Source: Dermacentor variabilis
Taxonomy: Eukaryota; Arthropoda; Arachnida; Ixodida; Ixodidae
Length of the DNA: 64,000 nucleotides
Direction of reading: 5' to 3'
Assembly (NCBI RefSeq): GCF_050947875.1
Contig: NC_134568.1
Coordinates: 258,923,115-258,987,114 of the forward strand
This document shows positions 55,074 through 64,000 of the stretch, piece after piece. Position 1 is the first letter of the stretch. Every line of letters starts with the position of its first letter. The notes below the pieces were generated by a model, which was not told where the DNA came from, made no database searches, and saw nothing but the letters and a program-made list of their open reading frames with translations. Made by a program: the position numbers and the translations under genes.

Positions 55074-57099
55074 ATTTTTACATTATACCAGTCATGTTTT
55101 GACACAATGATGAAAGGATTACACAAATCGACTCGCATCAATAAAAATGTTAATTGAAACGAGATAATTTCCTTCATATGACAATATGTATGCTTTAGCC
55201 GCTTCCTTTACCAAATATTGCTTCATTGCTGCACTGGGACTTTTTCCCCTTTGAAATGGTGCAGGTAGCTCGGAAGCATTTGTATGCCGACAAAAAAGAA
55301 AGAAAAAAAATAACATTTGGATACTGACTGTTTCGCAGAGGCCTCCACAATTTGCAAATCTCACTTATGTTTTTATACCACATAGTTAAAAGCTTATGTT
55401 GACTTTCTGTCCTTTCTGTGCATTGTTACAATTGCTCTTAAGTTAGTCATTTGACATCCATGATGAAAGGAGCTTGCAAATTGAAACATCACATTCTTAA
55501 TTTTTTTCTTGTATTCCCCGGAGAAGCCACATGAGTATGAACACTTAAAATGAAGATTTCAATTGCATGACGAAAGCAGGGGAAAGCAAGGGACCTTAAT
55601 TATAGTTTGGCGGTCCATTTAAGGTTAATCTCCACCTTGAAGAAATGCAGCTATGTGAAGCATAGTTTGCACTTTTTGAGCCTTTGAGTATTGCTATAGT
55701 GCCACTTTAAGTCATTGACACCCCTCCCTGCCCCACTTTTTTTTTTCTTTGTTATTCTTAGCACATGACTCTCTGCTTCGTGAGATCATTCCCTCATGAA
55801 TTGTATACATTGCATATTGCACTTTTGCATTCATTTAATTTTATGCACTGCAAACAGCTCTTAGTAAGTTTGAGTTTTACTGCTCGCATGTGTGAATACT
55901 ATATTGATATTGTTGCAACAACTGCAGCATCACTTGTGTTTCATACATATTGCGCTGCCTTTAATGACAATGGCATATGCTTCTCTGTATCTCATAAAAT
56001 GGTGACAAATTACAACAGCAAACAACAGGAGCAGTGTGTAAGTGTCCTCGTCTTTCTCTCATTCTGTTAATTTATCTCTGCGAGTTACCAACTAGCTGAA
56101 AGCCACACTTTATCTAATCAAATATTCAGGTGATCACAGGCCATGTGGGACAAAGGTGTCTTGCCAAATCACAGCTACTTCATGAAGTTGAGCTCTCGTA
56201 AAGTGTATTGTAACTCACTCAAATCCTTTTCTTTTGTGTGCATATACATACCCCTGTGGCCTTCTGAAGCATTTTAAGCACTGGTACGCTTTGTTGAGGT
56301 TGCAAGCATGGGAAGGCATACTGTGTACAGTTAGAATCTAGAATTGAAAAAGTGTGCCCTTAAACTCTACCAGTGTGCTGATTTTTTTAATGTGCATCGC
56401 TACAGTGCTTCAGTGCTAATTGCATTAACATTGACATTCATCGTGGGATGGGTTCTGCTGGAATTTTTTATTATGCATAATGTGAAAGAACAAGTGCTTT
56501 TGTAAGTGTACCTTTGGAGCTCTAATGCAATTTTTTTTATTGTGGTTTTGTTCAGGTATATACTGTGCTATATTGTGTTCACATATCCTGTTCTGCTAAA
56601 AGCTTTTTGTTACATATTCATCTGTTCACGTTTTCTTACATGTAAATGTTGATCTTTAAAGGCCTTTGATGCCTCTTTTTTTTTTCTGGCTGTTTAGTTG
56701 TACCATGTTTATAGGCTTTAAAGCATTCTACGGAGTCGTTCAGTGTTGATGTTGTTGCAACCTAAATAACTTGTGCCTCTAAGGCCCAATGTGATAAGCT
56801 CAAAATAAGTTGTCATATCTACTGTGTTGCCAAGGTACATTTCCAATGCTTAAATGGACCAGGGAAAGCTTTTTTGTTCCCATTTTCATGCACTGGGATT
56901 TTTGGTGCCTGTGGAAGTTTGCGATCATTTTGTGAAACCTGCGTACCTTGGCTAACTATACATGCTTTATGAAGCTGGTGTACAGCTTGTGCCATTTTTG
57001 TTATTGAGAACTCTTTGTACCCCTGCGCTACAAATAAATGTGTTCAGTTTTTAATTATGCATTTCGTACCACTGCACCTTCTTTTTATCTTTTTGACAG
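55074..57099. other. Intergenic DNA
   Basis: AT-rich, T-tracts, no repeat family or gene recognised. It lies between two exon-like segments described in the findings. Confidence 0.4.
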
Positions 57100-57574
57100 A
57101 GAATTTCGGGTAATTTACTCTGTCAATAGTGGGAAGCCTCCACAGTGTGTTCTACGGGAAGTCGCACACCGCACAGAGGGCACCAAAAGTCGCAGGACAG
57201 GTGCATGTCCTGGTACCGCTGTTAATACACTATTAATTCTCACCATCTTGCCAACCAGTCAGCTATTATTTACTTCCACATTGTATGGCCAACAGAAGCA
57301 CTTTTTCATCAAAAGTGCTTGATATATATATTTATTTGTAATGCATTTCAGGAAAATTGTATGTCACAAGAACTCATAGAAAGCTTGACATGGATATAGG
57401 AGAGAGCAATTCTTATTGTGCCTCTTTCATTTCCAATATGCTCAGTAGTTGCTTTTTGCCTTAGTTGGTGGGCAGTCAACATTGGTGCCTTTTTGGCATG
57501 CAAAATTTCACTCCCCTCTTCTTTCTGCTGTATTGTGGAAAGCCACATCCTAGAGCAACATCTGTACTCCAAGA

Positions 57575-57720
57575 GGTTGATTAATTTCGACCACCTGGAT
57601 TTGTTCAACATGCACCTGTATCTACATTAAGGAGCATTCTTGCATTTTGCCCCCACGAAATGCAGACGCTACATCCAGGAAATTAACCTATGGCCTTGTG
57701 CCGAGTAGTAGAGTGCCGCA
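57575..57720 (-). mobile_element. tRNA-derived SINE fragment (Ruka-like)
   Basis: The plus strand reads AATTTCGACCACCTGGATTT, AACATGCACCTGTATCTACA, TTGCATTTTGCCCCCACGAA, then a decayed B-box region near 57680. Confidence 0.75.
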
Positions 57721-58297
57721 GCAAAAGAACCTTCGTGACAGATAAAAACTGTTTCTGCTGGCTGTCAAGTGAAATGACTTGCTGCTTCAAGCTATCAGTC
57801 CACACATGCTACTGCATTGGCACACTACAGATAACTAAAAGCAGAATCAGTTTGCTTATTAAAATCGGTTTAAGAAAGAAATTAGCATTGATAAGTGATG
57901 TTTTTAATTGCTGAATTCTGGCACACATTAATAAAAATCAAAAGGCTGCTTTTCTTCACTAACTTCCGATCCGGACCTGCCACTTTGCAAAGTTAGTGTG
58001 CACATGCATGATTAAAGCATATCTGTTTTCCCTTTAGCCTGCCACACACATTACCTACAATCTCGCAGTACAAAGGTACAGCTTTGTTAGCCTTTCTAAT
58101 GTGAACGTGATCAGGACCATGGTCCACAGTGATGTCTGGTGGCCATGGAGGAAAGGAAGGATAGACTACATGGGAGCCTCATGTCATAATCTTGAAGCCT
58201 AGTCGCAAAAATAAAAAGCAGGAATCGTGAAAAAAGCACCCACGCATGTGACGGCAAGTAGTGGGGGCATGCAAATATCTCTATAAATATGTAATAA

Positions 58298-58526
58298 ATT
58301 CTGGCGTCTTGCGTGCCGAAACCATAGTATGAGGCGCGTCATAGTGGGGCACTCCTGATTAATTTTGACCTCCTGGGGTTCTTAAACATGCACTCAATGT
58401 GAGGTACATACATGGGCGTTTTTGCCTTTCGCCCCCATCGAAATGCAGCCAATCCAGCCAGGATTTGATTATGCGTTCTTGGGCGTAGCAGCCAACGCCA
58501 GAGCCACTATGCCACCATGGCGGGTT
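58298..58526 (-). mobile_element. tRNA-derived SINE (Ruka-like)
   Basis: The plus strand reads GGCGTCTTGCGTGCCGAAAC, TTAATTTTGACCTCCTGGGG, TTTCGCCCCCATCGAAATGC, GCAGCCAACGCCAGAGCCAC and CCACCATGGCGGGT. Near full length. Confidence 0.85.
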
Positions 58527-58719
58527 GCAAGTATCTGTAGCTTCTGTTAAAATTTTCTCGCTCCGACACCGAACAAGTAAGGAAACGCATACTTACCCGT
58601 TGTTTTTCATAACTTAAGCCAAGGATTTTAAAAAACACAGCTGGGTGATATCAATGAGACGTTGCCATCATGTGGCATTTCTCAGAGTATATTTCTGCTC
58701 GATTAATTAACTAAGATTA

Positions 58720-59110
58720 ATTATGAAAAAAATAGCATTCACTTTAGAGCCAAGTGCGTTTCATTATGTTGTCGAGGGTGTTCAGAAAGAACCAATGCAG
58801 TTTTTTTCGGCAGTGTACCTCCTGCCTCGTCCTTTAATGAAAAAAAAAATTGCCGTGGTTGTTAAAGTTTGTCGAGTGATAGCATGGTTTTGCTTGGTTT
58901 GGAAAAGGACAGACTCTGCTCGGTGCTGTCAGCAACTACCCGACAACGCACAGACGCTGCTCAGCACGGCAGCAGCAGCGAGCGAATTGTCCTTCATACT
59001 GCGTCTCTCTTCAATGTGAATTAAGCGTCGAACGCACAGCGCATACGGCGCAACCAGCACTCGGCGCACTTAGTCCACATCGCAGACCGCCTTCAAGAAA
59101 TGGGCGCCCA
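58720..59110. mobile_element. Family D fragment
   Basis: The 58950-59110 stretch (GGCAGCAGCAGCGAGCGAAT, CTGCGTCTCTCTTCAATGTG) is similar to 16080-16200. No clear ends. Confidence 0.45.
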
Positions 59111-59439
59111 CGCGGTGTACACCGCGGCCGGCTTGTGAATGGTAGAAACGCTGGAAAAGGGGTTTCTTTGAGTTTTCGTGTAACAGAATTGTTTTCTCGT
59201 ATAGTCAAATTACAATCCGATGCTATCATGTGTGTAGGTTGTGTGTAAGTCATACTTTACGATTTTTCTATGTATTTTAGCTTGAGAAATTCAATTAGTT
59301 CAGTAGCTTCCTTGCACCACATGGAGGGTATGGGCAGTTTGAAAATCTTTTTGCCGGAACGACGTCTGACACCGGATTTTCTGCGACATGGGGCCCTTAA
59401 CGCTTGCTGCTAAAAACTGGTGCGCATAAAGTGGCGCAA

Positions 59440-59900
59440 ACTAGACTCCGCAATCGGGCGCGAGCAGCACTACGCAGTGCGCCGTCCGCTCCATTCTGAC
59501 GGACGGATGGATGGATGGATGGATGTTGTGAGCGTCCCCTTTGGAACGCCGGGGCGATGGGCTGCACCGCCAAGCTCTTAGTGGCGCCGTTGCGAACAGC
59601 AGACTTTGTGGCACCGGCGCGCTTTGGGGACCGGTTTCCGCAGCCGCTTTTCAGACCTCCCAATTTACCACCCTAGTTCAGCGGTGCTGTTTTCCCATCC
59701 ACTTTCTGGGGTATTTGATTATCTACTAGAGCTTGCTCTGGGAGTGTTAGACAGCGATCGCAGCCTTGGCGGCGGATGTCGAACACCTTTTCTGCTGCAG
59801 GCGTCACATCTACGTGAACTTTTTGGGTGACGGCAACTGGTCAATAAACCGGCACGTGCTACCTGAAGGCATCAAAGTTGCTAAATTCGAGACCCTTGCT
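59440..59900. repeat. GC-rich stretch with GGAT tandem array
   Basis: GGACGGATGGATGGATGGAT at about 59500-59524, followed by GC-rich sequence that reads like a dispersed tick repeat. An exon-like segment at 59801-59908 is noted in the findings. Confidence 0.45.
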
Positions 59901-60122
59901 GTGTAATGAATGAGAAGAAAGGAAACCGATGTGCCCAATTTTTATTAGTCATTAGAAACGAACAAACAATGAACTGTACATAATTTCCCCTACGTTTTCC
60001 ATAGTGTCATTGTTTCTTGGTTTCTTATATGACTAATAATAATCGGGCACCTCTGTTTCCTTTTTTGTCGTTCACATATTTGTGTATATATATTTCTTGG
60101 GCTTTCCTTAAGTGCCGGAAAG

Positions 60123-60412
60123 AAGCATCAGGTACAGTCAACCACAGAATTTTACAGAATGCAAAATCTGAGGAAAAGCTGAATATCTGGTCGTTCCGGC
60201 TAATGGACTTTTGGACCACCCATACCCAGACCCTCCATGTAGTGCAAGGAAGCTACTGCGGTAACTACGCAGCCTAGTCACATTTACAGCTTCTCAAACA
60301 ATATTGTGATGTTTGGTTTTACCGACTACTGTTACAGGCATCTCGGAAATTGAACGTTTGCCGAGATCCTGTTGTCTGTAAACGTTTGTGGTTGACAAAA
60401 ACTCGCAGTTTC
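60123..60412. mobile_element. ~0.29-kb MITE related to 1225-1438
   Basis: Left TACAGTCAACCACAGAATTT and right, reverse-complemented, GTCAACCACAAACGTTTACA. Interior AAAAGCTGAATATCT is shared with the copy at 1225-1438. Confidence 0.6.
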
Positions 60413-61380
60413 GCCCGACAGGCGAAGCATCGATTGCGATAGCAAATTATTAGACAGCTATAGACCGTTTTTTCGTAGGCAGCGCCATACTGGCTTGGGT
60501 GAAAGCTGTTTTTTGCATGGCAGGTATACGCTCGGCGGTAGGTTCGTGCGGTCTGTTTAGTATTACGTGCGTCTTCTACGTGGTAAACGATTCTGTGAGG
60601 CGTGCTGAAGTGGTTTAAGGCATCATGGCCGGAATTTATGCTGGCTTTGAGGTGGGCTCATGTTGGAGCTCGGCCTGCTCCTTACAAAATTTGTCGAGGA
60701 ATCAAATACATGAATAGTAACTGCATTGCCGTTGCGAAAGATGCTGCAAAGGAATTCCTGGACGCTACGCACTGTCAAGACAAGTAAAATATGTATTTTT
60801 TCATTAAAGAATATATTCGTATGTTCCAAGAATTGTGCCATTAACTGATATCAGTGCTTCCTTGTTTTTTATCTATGTAACAAGTAAAGAACATATCACA
60901 CGAACTTTAGAACTATACCAGTTCGAACTCAGCAAAATAGTGCATGCCGCTGATATGATAAATGTAAATGCCGTGAAATGATCGTGCTGAGGACAAATAT
61001 TTTAGTGAAACTTTACCATTGAAGAACCTTGTTTACATTTTTCTACATGTGCAACGGCCAGGAAAAAATCTCAATGACGCTGTCCTTCGTTTCACTGTAT
61101 TGCGCAGGAGCAGCCGTCACCAGTCATGTATTGTGATTGTACCGAAATTATAGTCGCAACAGAGATCAAATATAAAAAGCAGTAGTTCTGCAAAATATTC
61201 GTTAGAAATGTGAAGATAGAATGGAATACACAAATGCGAAGATAAAGCTTGATAAAGGGTAATAAAGTGTCACTGAAAACAAAGTTCACTGCATGTATCC
61301 ACAAAACCTCGTAATAAGATATTTAAATATACGTATAAGTCTCCAATAAATCTACGTATGTAAGCAAAAGTCGCTGTATA

Positions 61381-63643
61381 CAGGGTGTCTCAGCTAACAT
61401 TAGCCAGAGTTTAAAAATATGCGGATGCACTCTAAGGCGACGTGACTAAATGCATGTTGCTTGCTTTTGTATGTAGTGTGTCGCGCTATGTTTTGTATTT
61501 TTTGTTAATTATATTTTTAGTCAAGAATAATTAACGGACTTCTGAAGTAACGAAGCTAGAAAGAAAATTCCAATTAGAAAGTTTTAGAGTGGTTTGCAAA
61601 ACGTCCGAGTAAACAGTTTCTGTCTTTCTATCCATTAAGTATTAGTGTATTTCAGCTTACTGATGATGCCCGCGAAATACAAAACACCACGTGACATGCC
61701 CACTTGCACGTCGTGATTGCACTGCTCCCAAGCATTCTGCGCACAAATAGCCATAGGTGCGCTGACGCTTAAAAGGCGACAGGGCGGCGACGTAGGTGTT
61801 GGCTGTCCCATCTACGCCAGCGATGTGCTCCCCTCGTGACAGTTAGTTATAGCGATAAGCAAACGGAGTGGTTATCACTTGTGCTCCCGGAAGCAACAAG
61901 TCCGTCACTTCGCATAGCTGTAAGGAAATGTAATATCCCTAAAAAAAAGAACTCAGTTTTCAGAAGGCTGAAAATGGTAGAATAACGTATCTTAAATGGT
62001 CAGACGCCATCTTTCACTGCATTTACATTTATTTTTCATGCGCTTTCCCAGCAAGTGCTTCAAAAGGTGACCTTCTGCAGCGATACAACACTGGGATCTG
62101 AAAAGGCTTGCTGTCGATGCCTTGAGCACCGTCTGTGAAATGCTGTGGCAGACTTCAATTATCTTCTCCTGCAAGGCTTCTGGAGTTGTCATTGCCGTCA
62201 TGTATACGTGATCCATAATATAGCCCCACAAGAAAAAGTCAAGAGGGTTCTGGTCGGGTGACTTTGCCGGCCACAGGACAAGCCCGTTTCTCCCTTACCA
62301 TTGCCCTGGGAAGGATGACATCAAGCCATGCTCGTGTTTGGCTGCAGGTGTGGGCTGGCGCCCCATCGCGCTGATACCACGTAGCGTCAAGCCGGGCTAG
62401 TGGCATGTTGCAGCACAACTCTTCAACCGGCCCTTTCAGGCACTCGCATACCTATTGCCGGTCAGATTGTTAAAAAACACTGGGCCAATGACGGTGCTGT
62501 CATATATTCTGCACCAAACGTTAAAAACCACTGATATTGGTGGCGGGATATCACTAGCCAGTGGAGTTTTTGCTCTCTCCAATAGTGTGCGTTGTGGATA
62601 TTTACTTGGCAATTCCGGGAAAAGCTCGCCTTGTCAGTCCAGAGTACCTTGATGAGAAAGTCGGAATCCTGCTCCTTTTGAATCAAAATCCAATTCGCAA
62701 AGTCGAGTCTCTTCGGAGATCCCTTGACTCCAGGCATTGATGCAACTGCAGATAATAGGGGTGCAGTCGAGCTGTTTTAAGTATCCTCCAGGTAGTTGAG
62801 TTGGACACACTGAGCTGTGCCCCACGCTGCGCGTGCTAGCGTGTCGACTAGCCACCATGAAAGACAAAACGGAGCGAATCTTATTATTTATGACTGAAGC
62901 TCTCTGCCTCTTGTGAAGCTTCTGGTTTGTTTCAGCGACTCGTAGGTGTTGAATATTGTCATCCGGCTCGGTCGCGTACCCGGGTGCCAGCTTTGAAATA
63001 TTCTTGCAGCCTGCCGTCTCTGTCTGCTTGCAGCTCCTAGGACAAGGATCATGTCTGCTGTTTCCTCGTTGAAAAAAAGCATCACGAAATCGCTCGCGCT
63101 CTAACTAGCTATGCACGATAGTTTATCGCTGTCTGGAACTACCACCACCACCACGTCTGTCAGTCACTTTACGCAGCGCAAGCGATAACGGTTGTTAGCT
63201 TAAATCGAACAGCCAACGCTTGCGTCGCTGCCCTGTCTTTTTTTAAGCGGCAAGCACCTATGGCTATTTGTGCACAGAATGCTTGGGAGCAGTGCAATCA
63301 CGACGCGCAAGCAGGTATGTCACGTTGGGGTTCTTTTTTGTGTGTGTGTATTTCGCGTGCACCCGCAGCAAGCTGAAAAACACTAATGCCTAATAGATAG
63401 AAAGACAGAAGCTGTTTATTCAAACATTTTGCAAACCGCTCTGCAACTTTCTAATTGGAATTCTTTCCTAGCTTTGGCGCTTCAGAAACCAGTTAACTAA
63501 TCTTGACTAAGCATCTAATTAAACAAAATACAAAAAATAGCATGACACACTGCATATAAAAGGGAGCAACACGCATTTGGTCACGTAGTCTTAAAGTGCA
63601 TCGGCATATTTTTAACCTGGATAAAGTTCGCTGAAACACCTTG
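61381..63643 (-). mobile_element. 2.26-kb Tc1/mariner-superfamily element
   Basis: Left CAGGGTGTCTCAGCTAACAT; right, reverse-complemented, CAAGGTGTTTCAGCGAACTT. TA at 61379-61380 and 63644-63645. Subterminal inverted similarity (CACGTCGCC/GTCACGTAG..., the TCTTGACTAA/TTAGTCAAGA blocks) spans ~200 bp on each side. The transposase remnant runs on the minus strand. Confidence 0.87.
61992..63085 (-). pseudogene. Decayed transposase of the CAGGGTGTCTCAGC element
   Basis: On the minus strand, in order: the helix-turn-helix region, EETADMILVLGAASRQRRQA then ARIFQSWHPGTRPSRMTIFN; LDFANWILIQKEQDSDFLIK; VLWTDKASFSRNCQVNIHNA and HYWREQKLHWL; and the C-terminal side WGYIMDHVYMTAMTTPEALQ with HLLKHLL. 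This is the same architecture as the pseudogene at 3570-4340 but more complete. It is split over at least three frames with stops, so it is inactive. Confidence 0.88.
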
Positions 63644-63699
63644 TATAGTGCATCAAACAACGCAAATAAACTTTATGCGCAATCAGAGATTCACAGATC

Positions 63700-64000
63700 A
63701 CAGAATCCTAAGCCCTCCCCCCCCCCGCTCTCTCCACTCAGATGCACTGCACGCGACGGAGGGCGGCGCGCTTCCTTCCCACTTTTCTCCGTTGCGCACA
63801 CAGGACTGACCCACCATCGTCGGCTCACCTCATCCCCCCCTACGCTTTCACTCACACACAAAGGATGCGGCGCGCGGTGATGAGGTTATCGCCCTTGGAC
63901 TTCATACGGAACATGACGGCGACGACAGGAATGCGCCTTGAGTGTCCATATCATTACTATCGTAATAATATAGTAAGCGTATCCGGCAACTGTAGAGTGC
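63700..64000. mobile_element. Family D fragment running off the window
   Basis: CGCTTTCACTCACACACAAA, the GTGATGAGGTTATCGCCCTT segment and the TATCATTACTATCGTAATAA segment match 16340-16520 in direct orientation. It starts just beyond the right end of the mariner-type element and is cut by the window end. Confidence 0.65.

Noticed and set aside
1..64000. CRISPR arrays, operons, toxin-antitoxin or phage modules
   Set aside because: The window is intron-rich animal DNA; no regularly spaced repeat-spacer structure or bacterial gene organisation is present.

Overview
This window is eukaryotic nuclear DNA, almost certainly from a hard tick. The basis is: AT-rich sequence with many short introns-plus-exons in consensus GT/GC-AG context, two genes whose spliced products match animal-wide families, and at least nine copies of a tRNA-derived SINE that looks like the Ruka family known from Rhipicephalus. 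A metastriate tick (Rhipicephalus/Dermacentor/Hyalomma-like) is the best guess; the species is inference. No bacterial, CRISPR, rRNA or free-standing tRNA content was found.

Region 1-28.9 kb: the 3' part of a plus-strand gene for phosphorylase b kinase regulatory subunit beta (PHKB). Twelve coding exons were placed by splice sites, reading-frame continuity and conserved motifs. They encode the last 459 residues, ending in a CaaX-type tail (Cys-Cys-Ile-Ser), followed by a 3' UTR with an AATAAA at 28838. The first ~600 residues lie upstream of the window. The long introns are packed with DNA transposon remnants, MITEs, SINEs and a LINE fragment.

Region 28.9-33.8 kb: intergenic, holding a tandem duplication, a MITE, LINE pieces and a striking small palindrome.

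Region 33.85-50.7 kb: a complete 14-exon plus-strand gene for a TMEM241-like, SLC35/DMT-type nucleotide-sugar transporter. The joined exons total 954 nt, an open frame of 317 codons plus stop. SINEs, an internally deleted mariner and a mariner-derived MITE sit in its introns.

Region 50.7-64 kb: no gene could be established. It holds TTAA-type and other MITEs, SINEs, a decayed 2.26-kb mariner-type element with minus-strand transposase remains, and a few isolated exon-like segments that I could not identify.

The two genes are unrelated in function: glycogen breakdown control and Golgi/ER nucleotide-sugar transport. The most unusual gene-level feature is the frequency of GC-AG introns: three firm cases and one probable case among 24 introns. 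The most unusual repeat-level features are a TTAA-flanked, THAP-domain-containing element nested inside a SINE, and two near-perfect foldbacks. I did not find convincing evidence of a wholly new biological system.
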